This document shows, piece after piece, positions 1 through 6,802 of a stretch of 64,000 nt of DNA (its first letter is position 1; each line of letters begins with the position of its first letter). The notes beneath the pieces were generated by a model. That model saw nothing but the letters and a program-made list of their open reading frames with translations. It was not told the DNA's origin and did not search any database. A program made the translations under genes and the position numbers. The stretch comes from Terriglobus roseus DSM 18391 (GTDB taxonomy: Bacteria > Acidobacteriota > Terriglobia > Terriglobales > Acidobacteriaceae), in the NCBI RefSeq assembly GCF_000265425.1, contig NC_018014.1, positions 3,658,001-3,722,000 of the forward strand, written 5' to 3'.

Positions 1-557
1 CCAAGGAACCAACAGAAGTAGGCCATGGATACACCTTGTCCCCGGAACTGACCGACGCCGACCGGCACGACTGGGATGTTCATGCCGGGGCCGGCCGGAT
101 TGTCGTGCATCTTGCTTGCGGCGCCATCCACCTGAAGGTTAAAGACCTTCCCTTCATGCGACACCTTATGCATCTGCAGACCGAATCGATCCATTAGCAG
201 ACTGCGGAACATGGCTTGGAGATCCTCCTTGCTGTGGACTCCATCGGCGTGAGCATCTATGTCAAAGTATTCTTCGTCGAGCCACTTGGGGCCCCCCTGA
301 ACCTGTCGAACGGGCACCTTGTACATGAGAGCAATCATCAACCGCACGGGAAAGTTGCGGGCCATGTAGCCGTTGCCACCCGGCAGAGGCTTGATCATGC
401 GGTCTACGGAATCTCCTTCTGCGTGAGAAGGCTTGATGGTACTCACTTCGAAGGCCACGTTGCCCTGCGTACCTTGGACTTGGCAATGAGCACACATCGG
501 CATGAGGCCCACTAGTCCGAGGAGCATGGAGCGAGAAAGTCTATAGATGTCGATCAC
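1..557 (-). CDS. TIGR03435/DUF3738 family secreted protein (partial, runs off left edge)
   Basis: The complement strand is open from a GTG at 557 to the window edge (185 codons). An AAGGAG Shine-Dalgarno lies six bases before that GTG, which decided the start. The N terminus is a signal peptide ending near the Ala-His-Cys-Gln segment. It is followed by the hallmark opening of the TIGR03435 (DUF3738) domain: FEVSTIKPS near residue 35, then a GGNGYMARN stretch, VQGGPKWLDEEYFDI, and FRSLLMDRFGLQMHK. The family is expanded in Acidobacteria and its biochemical role is unknown. The same domain is fused to the M56 sensor protein encoded at 1217-3031, so this free-standing copy sits back to back with a related sensor, separated by a possible BlaI operator. 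The C-terminal third is missing only because the window ends. Confidence 0.85.
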   Translation of the reverse strand, partial: MIDIYRLSRSMLLGLVGLMPMCAHCQVQGTQGNVAFEVSTIKPSHAEGDSVDRMIKPLPGGNGYMARNFPVRLMIALMYKVPVRQVQGGPKWLDEEYFDIDAHADGVHSKEDLQAMFRSLLMDRFGLQMHKVSHEGKVFNLQVDGAASKMHDNPAGPGMNIPVVPVGVGQFRGQGVSMAYFCWFL

Positions 558-790
558 GTTCAACTCCTTATAGGTGTGCCGGAGCTTCTCAGCCTCGAAG
601 CAGGCCAAGTTTTCTCTTCTAAGCACAGACGTCTTGCTAGCGATTAGCAACAGTAATTGAACGCATAGCACATGTCCGTGTCAACTAAAGCTTTAGGAGT
701 CCACTTGGCTAAGGATTAATTAGCAGGCGCCAAAGACCTTAGATCAGGCCCATCTTTGCGTTCCTCTCCCCTATGATGCTATCGTGCAAC

Positions 791-821
791 ACACAGATGT
801 AGTTGGTTTGCCTACATGTGT
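791..821. promoter_or_regulatory. Candidate BlaI-type operator dyad upstream of blaI
   Basis: An inverted repeat ATGTAG (797-802), 9-base spacer, CTACAT (812-817) lies just before the blaI-like start at 834. The outer bases ACAC (791-794) and GTGT (818-821) extend the symmetry imperfectly. BlaI/MecI repressors are known to bind dyads built on TACA/TGTA half-sites, so autoregulation is a reasonable inference. The spacing is longer than in the staphylococcal operator. Confidence 0.5.
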
Positions 822-833
822 TGGGAGGGTTCG

Positions 834-1220
834 ATGACTGCGCCAAAACTTAGCAAGCTTGAGCTCCGGATAATGTCAGTCCTTTGGGAGAAGGGCGACT
901 GTTCTGTCAGAGAAGTCCAAGAGGCCTTCCCCGAAGAAGAGCGACCCGCCTTTACTACGGTCCAAACGACCCTCTACCGCATGGAAGCGAAGCAAGTGGT
1001 TGCTCGCGCCAAAAAGATTGGCAATTCACTGATCTTCACACCGATAATTTCCGAGACCGCCGCCCAGCGCCGGCTAATCGACGAGCTGCTATCTCTCTTC
1101 GGCGGTCGCATTCAGCCAGTTGTCGCTCACCTAGTCAATTCAGGAAAGTTCACATCGGACGATGTGAAGGAAGCTCAGAAGCTCCTGAGAGCGTTGGCTG
1201 CGAAGGAGAAGGCTTTATGA
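834..1220 (+). CDS. BlaI/MecI/CopY-type transcriptional repressor
   Basis: A 128-residue winged-helix repressor. ATG 834 is preferred over an upstream in-frame ATG at 816 because GGGAGG sits seven bases before it. The N-terminal half carries the BlaI winged helix: LSKLELRIMSVLWEKG as helix 1, SVREVQEAF, then TVQTTLYRMEAK as recognition helix. The C-terminal half is the helical dimerisation region, which in this family contains the site cleaved when the cognate membrane protease is activated. Its TGA overlaps the ATG of the M56 gene by four bases, the usual blaI-blaR arrangement. A dyad at 791-821 is its likely operator. The regulated genes are probably its own operon and perhaps the divergent TIGR03435 gene. 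No beta-lactamase is visible, so a role in beta-lactam resistance is not supported. Confidence 0.88.
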   Translation: MTAPKLSKLELRIMSVLWEKGDCSVREVQEAFPEEERPAFTTVQTTLYRMEAKQVVARAKKIGNSLIFTPIISETAAQRRLIDELLSLFGGRIQPVVAHLVNSGKFTSDDVKEAQKLLRALAAKEKAL

Positions 1221-3031
1221 ACCTTCATTATCTGTCCTCCGCACTCAGCGCTCTCAGTCCGAACATGAAAAACCACCTCTGGCAATCCACTTTCTTTGCG
1301 GCTGGCTGCGCGTTGATGACGTTGGGAATGCGCAAGAACTTGGCGCGAGCGCGCTACTGGGTGTGGTTTGCAGCATCGATCAAGTTTCTTCTACCCTTCT
1401 CCATGCTGATGAGCATCGGCGCCGCTGTGATGCCGCATCGTCACACCGCGCCTGTTGTTCGAGCGGTTTACGACTTCATCGACATCGTGGGACAGCCGTT
1501 CTCCACCACGTTCCCGTCCGTCACAACTGCTTCTAAAGCCGTCCCAGCGCCGGGCCTGGAATGGTCATGGTCGCTGTCTCTGTCCTCGGTGTTGGCTGCG
1601 ACCTGGACGCTCGGAGCGCTGTCGATCATGACCACCTGGGGGATCTACTGGTGGCGGATCAGAACCATCGTTCAACAGTCGACTGAAGCGACGGACGGTC
1701 CAGAAATACTCGCACTTCGTGAGCTTCACGTCGAAGGTTGGGGTCCAGCAGCAGAGGTCAACCTCCGGCTGTCGGAAGCGAACTTCGGACCAGGTGTCTA
1801 CGGCATCAGCCGCCCAACTCTCATCTGGCCCTCCCGCATTTCAGAACGATTGAACGATGCTCAGCTTAGATCAATCCTCACCCATGAGCTGTGCCACATA
1901 AAGTTCCGTGACAACCTCACAGCCTGCCTTCATATGGTCGTCGAGGCTGTCTTCTGGTTTCATCCGCTGGTGTGGTGGCTAGGCTCACAACTTGAACTAG
2001 AGCGGGAGCGCGCATGCGATGAGCATGTTCTTCAATTGACGAAAGCTCCTCTGACCTATGCGGAGAGCATCCTCCAGGTCTGCGAGATCTGCCTTGAATC
2101 TCCACTCGAATGTGTCTCTGGCGTCACCGGAGCAGATCTTAAGGAACGGATCAAACGGATTATGACAAATCGCATGGGTGAGCGCCTCACCCCACTCCGT
2201 AAGGCTATGCTCACCGCCGCAGTTCTTGGAACCTTTGCGGTGCCGATCATCTGCGGTCAAGTAGCGAACAGCCCTGGTGCACCGGCCCAGGGAGGGTCAT
2301 CCCGGCCTGACCAATCTTTCGAAGTAGCGACCATCAAGCCCGTCGAAAACAGCGCAAAGACGTCCAGATTCATAAAGCTAGAGGGGACTAAGCGCGTGGT
2401 TATCCGCGACTACAATCTCAGGCTGCTCATTGCAGCTGCTTACAACATGAATCCGAAAACGATCTCTGGGGGCCCGGAATGGGTCGACTCTGATTACTTC
2501 GATATTTCTGCGTTAGCGCCTGGATCTGGACAGACCAGTCCAACTCGCGAAGCACAAATGTCAATGCTCCGCAATCTGCTAGAGGATCGCTTCAAGCTGA
2601 CATACCACCGTGAGCAGAAAGAATTCTCGATATTCGCGCTGGAAGTAGCGAAAGACGGACCCAAACTTAAAGCTACGAGCCTGAGTCCTACTGACCCATC
2701 GAGCGTAGGTCCAGGAATGGTCTATCCGCAAAAGATTGTCATGCCGGCCCGCAACGCTACGATGAATGACTTCACCTCTCTGCTACAGAGAGCCGTGCTT
2801 GATCGTCCTGTCGTCGATATGACGGGGCTTACAGGTAGGTATGACTTCACTCTGGAATGGGCACCTGATGAAAACCAGTTTGGGGGAGAGCTTCATCCGG
2901 CCTCAGAAGATGCTCCTAGCCCTCCTCTTTTCCAGGCAGTGCAGCAACAGCTTGGGCTAAGGCTTTATGCACGCAAAGGGCCGGTCTCAGCTATGGTCAT
3001 CGACCAGGTTGAGCATCCAGCACCGAATTAG
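1217..3031 (+). CDS. M56 (BlaR1-like) membrane metalloprotease fused to a TIGR03435 domain
   Basis: A 604-residue protein starting at the ATG that overlaps the blaI stop. The N-terminal half has several membrane segments (around residues 20-35, 48-72 and 125-145) and the M56 zinc protease site HELCH at residues 223-227, followed by FRDN and by ERERACDEH, which supplies the third ligand region. After a further membrane segment near residue 330 the protein continues with a complete TIGR03435/DUF3738 domain (FEVATIKPVE, then GGPEWVDSDYFDI, LLEDRFKLTYH) to the end. In classical BlaR1/MecR1 this extracytoplasmic position is a penicillin-binding sensor domain, so the TIGR03435 domain presumably senses something here. 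The ligand is unknown. The pair with blaI indicates signal-dependent derepression through proteolysis of the repressor. Confidence 0.88.
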   Translation: MNLHYLSSALSALSPNMKNHLWQSTFFAAGCALMTLGMRKNLARARYWVWFAASIKFLLPFSMLMSIGAAVMPHRHTAPVVRAVYDFIDIVGQPFSTTFPSVTTASKAVPAPGLEWSWSLSLSSVLAATWTLGALSIMTTWGIYWWRIRTIVQQSTEATDGPEILALRELHVEGWGPAAEVNLRLSEANFGPGVYGISRPTLIWPSRISERLNDAQLRSILTHELCHIKFRDNLTACLHMVVEAVFWFHPLVWWLGSQLELERERACDEHVLQLTKAPLTYAESILQVCEICLESPLECVSGVTGADLKERIKRIMTNRMGERLTPLRKAMLTAAVLGTFAVPIICGQVANSPGAPAQGGSSRPDQSFEVATIKPVENSAKTSRFIKLEGTKRVVIRDYNLRLLIAAAYNMNPKTISGGPEWVDSDYFDISALAPGSGQTSPTREAQMSMLRNLLEDRFKLTYHREQKEFSIFALEVAKDGPKLKATSLSPTDPSSVGPGMVYPQKIVMPARNATMNDFTSLLQRAVLDRPVVDMTGLTGRYDFTLEWAPDENQFGGELHPASEDAPSPPLFQAVQQQLGLRLYARKGPVSAMVIDQVEHPAPN

Positions 3032-3276
3032 CGCGATATTCTCCGATCAGGTCGCCATTCACTGGCTCAAGGGAACACAGGCCTATGCGTTCGAGCGGAT
3101 TCACCATCTGGCTCGCGGTCGGACGTGATCGACGAGGCCGAGAATCCTTCGCCAAAATTGCACATAAACGTGCTTCATGGAGACTTGCCGCGCTACCGTC
3201 ATCGCCGGACCATGTGCGCTGGATCACTGACGAGAATGCTACTTTCGAGACCGATTGAAGTCTTTAAAATGCAGGG

Positions 3277-3948
3277 ATGATGTCGCAAGGCTTTATTCAG
3301 GCTGTCTTCACTGGCCGTCCGAGAGAGATCGTGGATGACCGTGGCACCTGGACATCCTCGATTTGCCGCGACCGCACGGAAGGATCCGTCGAAGTATCTC
3401 TCCAAGGTTTGCTAGGAGACAAGGTCGCTCAACCGTACCACGGTGGACCGGGAGCGGCGATATGCGTCCATTTAGCGGACCACTATGCGTTCTGGAAGCG
3501 GGAGTACGGAATCGAGCTCCCAGCCGGAAGCGTGGGTGAGAACATCACCCTTGCGGGACTCAGGGAATCCGAGATTTGCGTCGGTGACGTCGTTCGTGTC
3601 GGAACCGCTCTCGCCCAAGTGAGCGGCCCTCGTGTGCCTTGCGCGAATCTGGCACGGCGTATCGGTCGCACAGACTGGGTGAAGCTGACGATTCGAGAAA
3701 ATCGAACTGGCTTCTACATGCGGGTACTGGAACCGGGACTATTGCAAGAAACGGATCGCTGGGTGCTTGAGGACCGATTGAATGCTGCTGCTTCCGTACC
3801 AGACATCAATAGCTGCATGTATCTGGCGTTTGATCGGGGTCTCGCGCAAGCAATGCTGGACATGGCGGGCTTAGAGGAATGGTGGAAAGAACAAGCTCGC
3901 CAGAAGCTAGTGAGCGCGGAACACTGGACCTCGTCGATGCAGGATTAG
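3277..3948 (+). CDS. MOSC domain protein (YiiM-like)
   Basis: A 223-residue cytoplasmic protein of the MOSC (molybdenum cofactor sulfurase C-terminal) superfamily. The YiiM-like layout is visible: an N-terminal beta-rich region with DKVAQPYHGGPGAAICVH near residues 48-65, HYAFW, then GSVGENITLAGL, VCVGDVVRVGTALAQVSGPR-type barrel strands, and the conserved cysteine in RVPCANLARR (near residue 125). A helical C-terminal tail follows, as in the family's 3-alpha extension. Members use molybdenum cofactor to reduce N-hydroxylated compounds, but the substrate cannot be told from sequence. There is no obvious operon partner: the preceding 245 bases and the following 68 bases separate it from its neighbours, and the next gene is convergent. 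Confidence 0.85.
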   Translation: MMSQGFIQAVFTGRPREIVDDRGTWTSSICRDRTEGSVEVSLQGLLGDKVAQPYHGGPGAAICVHLADHYAFWKREYGIELPAGSVGENITLAGLRESEICVGDVVRVGTALAQVSGPRVPCANLARRIGRTDWVKLTIRENRTGFYMRVLEPGLLQETDRWVLEDRLNAAASVPDINSCMYLAFDRGLAQAMLDMAGLEEWWKEQARQKLVSAEHWTSSMQD

Positions 3949-4016
3949 CAGCAGATAACGAGGCTTTTCACCTCGGGTTGCATATCGCTGTCGAGAGGCC
4001 GACAAGTGAGGCCAAC

Positions 4017-4844
4017 CTACGGAGCTCGCGCGATCACAATGGGCTGGTAGTACCCAGTAGCCGATGGCATCAGCCATTCCACCCCCGCAAAGCCCGCGGA
4101 ACGCAGCGCTGCGGCCACTTCGGCTCGAAGCATGCATCTATACCGAGAGGCGAAGTGGAGAACTTCCCAGCCTTCGTCCTGCTGTAGCGATATGTACAGG
4201 TGCAAATCGTAAGAACCAGGGGTAACCCAGTCCCAGACCTGATGAACGATCCGGCGCGAGCCGGGTTTGCCAAAGAACGAAGGCCCCTGGAACTCCGGGC
4301 GTGTCTGAATCAGGTTGTCATAGTCTCGAATGCTCGCGATGAACAAGCCGTTGCTGCAGAGTACACGCGAAAAGGAGCTCGCCGCTGCCGTCATTTGATC
4401 TGCAGACAGATGAGGCAGCGCATTATCAAAGGCCCCCAGAACATCGAAACAACCTGAGGGATACCCCGCAAGGCCGGTCATATCCGAAACTTCAAATTGG
4501 ATGGCGAGTCCTCGCTTTACCGCTTCGCTCGACGCTCGTCGGATGGCCGTCCGGCTAAGGTCCGATCCGGAGACCTCATAACCTAAAGCTGCAAGCCCAA
4601 CGGCCTGAGTTCCGATCCCACAAGCACAGTCATGAAGACGGATTTGCTGAAGGCCGAGCTTGTTCTTAATAAGCGCATCGAGGACGCCTGCCTGACGGGC
4701 GATGGCCGCATCCCAATCTTCGAAGATCAGATGATAGGCGTCGGCTAGGGAATCATAGAAGTGCTCCACCCCGCCCGACATCGCTCTTGAGACAGCGTTT
4801 GTCTGCCGCCGCTTCGGCAAAGATTCTTGAGTTCCTCGATCCAT
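4017..4844 (-). CDS. Class I SAM-dependent methyltransferase
   Basis: Up to 275 residues with a Rossmann methyltransferase fold. Motif I is HDCACGIGTQAVGLA, motif II the acidic end of SGSDLSR, and the region of motif IV reads FDVLGAFDNALPHL. The opening FYDSLADAYHLIFEDW and the GIGTQA variant resemble small-molecule N-methyltransferases of the glycine/sarcosine type, but I cannot assign the acceptor. The start is uncertain: ATG 4844 has no ribosome site, and the internal ATG at 4781 (MSGGVEHFYD) is preceded by a weak AAGAG and begins right at the conserved region. It is convergent with the MOSC gene and divergent from the beta-propeller lipoprotein. Confidence 0.8.
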   Translation of the reverse strand: MDRGTQESLPKRRQTNAVSRAMSGGVEHFYDSLADAYHLIFEDWDAAIARQAGVLDALIKNKLGLQQIRLHDCACGIGTQAVGLAALGYEVSGSDLSRTAIRRASSEAVKRGLAIQFEVSDMTGLAGYPSGCFDVLGAFDNALPHLSADQMTAAASSFSRVLCSNGLFIASIRDYDNLIQTRPEFQGPSFFGKPGSRRIVHQVWDWVTPGSYDLHLYISLQQDEGWEVLHFASRYRCMLRAEVAAALRSAGFAGVEWLMPSATGYYQPIVIARAP

Positions 4845-4980
4845 AAGTAACGATAAACGCTGTTATAGAAAGTTAGCCCGCACTCAGGGTATTACATTTC
4901 AGCGATGCGCATTCGCGACGACGAGAGCCCGAAGCTACGACAAGAAACTGCTGGAGCAGTACCTTTACACTCCTACACAG

Positions 4981-6231
4981 ATGATCGATCTTGGTGGGAA
5001 CATTCTTCGCTTTTACCCTGCTGTGTTTGGTTTGGCGGTTCTGTCAATAAGCGGGTGTAGAGCCAATCCAATTCGCTTGCGAGCGGCCATCCCATCGCTC
5101 CCTGCGATGACTACCGCATGCTTTCCTTCGACCACGCCTGAATTTGGTTACGTCTTGGATGGACACAACGTGTCGATGTTTAGCGTCAACTCCTGTACGG
5201 GGCTTTTCACGCCCACCATGCCTGCTTCGATCTCCATAGGGATTACAGACCCGGAGACCGATTCGGAAATAGTGGCTACTGATCCGAAAGGAAGATTCGC
5301 CTACGTAGCGAACCCAGCACCCGACCAGGAGAGCCAATCGACAATATCTATGTACACCATCAGCCCCACCACCGGGGTACTCAAGCCCACGTCGCCAGCT
5401 TCTGTACCGACGGGATGGTACCCACAAGAAATGGTCATTGACCCCCTTGGACGATTTGCATATACCGCAAACACTCGCGGTAGGTCGATCTCCATGTTCA
5501 CGATTGATCAGTTGACGGGCGTGCTCACACCAACCAGGCCATTTTCCATATCAACAATTCTTCCCGGCCAGTCAGCTTCTGTCGTGGCAAGTCTCGCCAT
5601 CGACCCTAAAGGGCGTTTTCTGTATGCCCCCGCCTCCGTGACGACCGGCGCTGCGGTATCCATGTTCACCATTGATCAATCGACTGGCATGCTTATTCCC
5701 ACGTCACCCGCTTCGTTGCCGGCCGACGGGTACCTGTTCGACGCTAAGGTCACGCCAGATGGAAGATTCCTCTACGTTTTGAACAATGAATCAGATGGCA
5801 AATCTACAAGAGCTGCTTGGGAATACAGCATCAACTCCGCAACAGGAATGCTGTCGCCAATCGTAGCTCCTGGTGTGCCCCTTGTCGTTGCAGGCTCAGG
5901 AGTCACCTCAGTAGCGATTGATCCGAACAGCCGATTCGCCTACGTTGTGAACCGAGCCAGCAATAGTGTGTCGATGTATTCCATCAACCACAACACGGGT
6001 GCGTTAACACTGAATAGAACTCAGAACGCTCCGGATGGAAGCCTCTCAATGGCGGGGGCACCTGTGCCTTTTCGCATCACGTTCGACCCTGCTGGCAAGT
6101 TCGTCTACGTGACCAACCAGAACGGTGCCGTTGCAGTCTACACAGTCGCTCCAGATGGCACACTCGTCAATGCCGGTACGACTGGCCCTATCCGCGGAGC
6201 ATTATCGGTCGCAATCGCACCCCATCAGTAA
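4981..6231 (+). CDS. Lactonase-fold seven-bladed beta-propeller lipoprotein
   Basis: A 416-residue secreted protein. The N terminus is a lipoprotein signal (hydrophobic VFGLAVLSISGC, cysteine at about residue 26). The body is a series of repeats with the pattern P-x-GRFAYV-x-N, then VSM/ISMFTI, TGVLTPT, which is the lactonase / 40-residue YVTN beta-propeller architecture (PF10282 type). Related E. coli Pgl hydrolyses 6-phosphogluconolactone, but acidobacterial secreted members have no proven substrate, and a surface or periplasmic role is more likely with this lipobox. No clear ribosome site precedes ATG 4981, so the start rests on the lipoprotein signal. Confidence 0.78.
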   Translation: MIDLGGNILRFYPAVFGLAVLSISGCRANPIRLRAAIPSLPAMTTACFPSTTPEFGYVLDGHNVSMFSVNSCTGLFTPTMPASISIGITDPETDSEIVATDPKGRFAYVANPAPDQESQSTISMYTISPTTGVLKPTSPASVPTGWYPQEMVIDPLGRFAYTANTRGRSISMFTIDQLTGVLTPTRPFSISTILPGQSASVVASLAIDPKGRFLYAPASVTTGAAVSMFTIDQSTGMLIPTSPASLPADGYLFDAKVTPDGRFLYVLNNESDGKSTRAAWEYSINSATGMLSPIVAPGVPLVVAGSGVTSVAIDPNSRFAYVVNRASNSVSMYSINHNTGALTLNRTQNAPDGSLSMAGAPVPFRITFDPAGKFVYVTNQNGAVAVYTVAPDGTLVNAGTTGPIRGALSVAIAPHQ

Positions 6232-6286
6232 ACACGGACTCTGTTCAGAGCGCCTGACTCAATCAACTATTGCGTGGCCAGCGGCC

Positions 6287-6406
6287 ATGAACCACACTTC
6301 TATCTTTTCAAGATACGCACTGCTTCTCGTGCTGCTCGGCAACGCCATGGCAATGGCCCGGAGCCAGGCTCCTCAGATAGAAAGCTGGCGGCTCTATTCC
6401 CCTTGA
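6287..6406 (+). CDS. Possible 39-residue secreted peptide
   Basis: A short frame with a signal-like core (RYALLLVLLGNAMAMA) and a polar tail ending in WRLYSP. It lies in the 226-base gap before padR. It has no convincing ribosome site and no recognisable family, and it may be a chance frame or a remnant. Given only because the hydrophobic segment is clean. Confidence 0.2.
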   Translation: MNHTSIFSRYALLLVLLGNAMAMARSQAPQIESWRLYSP

Positions 6407-6431
6407 CACTCGACAGGAGCAAGCGTAAATC
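6403..6431 (+). promoter_or_regulatory. Candidate sigma-70 promoter for padR-ADOP
   Basis: TTGACA at 6403-6408 and TAAATC at 6426-6431 are separated by 17 bases, close to the housekeeping consensus, and lie 27 bases before the PadR start codon. An inverted repeat CGACA (6411-6415) / TGTCG (6435-6439) overlaps it and could be an operator. Confidence 0.5.
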
Positions 6432-6457
6432 TATTGTCGAATGCCGAGGGGAAGCAG

Positions 6458-6802
6458 ATGCCGCCATCAATAGACCTGTTGCAGGGAACATTGGATCTAT
6501 TGATTCTTCAGACCCTAGCGCTTGAGCCAATGCATGGATGGGGCATGGCGCAGCGTATCCAACAACTCTCGAAAGACGTCTTGCAGATCGGGCAGGGTTC
6601 GCTTTATCCAGCGCTCCATCGGCTCGAGTACAAGGGATGGATTGAATCGGAGTGGCATACCACGGAGAATAATCGGCGGGCGAAATATTACCGGCTGACC
6701 CAGACCGGCAAGACGCAGCTTGTGACGGAGCTGGCAACCTGGGATCGACTGTCGTTAGCAATCGCGTCTGTCCTTGGCCGAGTCACGGAGACGTCCTCAT
6801 GA
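6458..6802 (+). CDS. PadR family transcriptional regulator
   Basis: A 114-residue winged-helix regulator. ATG 6458 is chosen because GAGGGG precedes it; a TTG 24 bases upstream is in frame but less likely. The PadR signature is complete: LLQGTLDLLILQTLAL as helix 1, MHGWGMAQRIQQ, GQGSLYPALHRLEYKGWIE as recognition helix and wing, and RAKYYRLTQTGK. Its TGA overlaps the ATG of the large permease gene by four bases. PadR regulators coupled to duplicated-permease ABC proteins are a frequent acidobacterial unit, and the regulator is expected to repress its own operon. The effector is unknown. Confidence 0.93.
   Translation: MPPSIDLLQGTLDLLILQTLALEPMHGWGMAQRIQQLSKDVLQIGQGSLYPALHRLEYKGWIESEWHTTENNRRAKYYRLTQTGKTQLVTELATWDRLSLAIASVLGRVTETSS

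Noticed and set aside
884..1216. Upstream extension of the M56 frame into the blaI gene
   Set aside because: The region is coding for BlaI in another frame, and the overlap ATG at 1217 is the normal blaR start.
2997..3276. Short complement-strand frame after the M56 gene
   Set aside because: No family, no ribosome site, and biased composition typical of antisense frames in GC-rich DNA.
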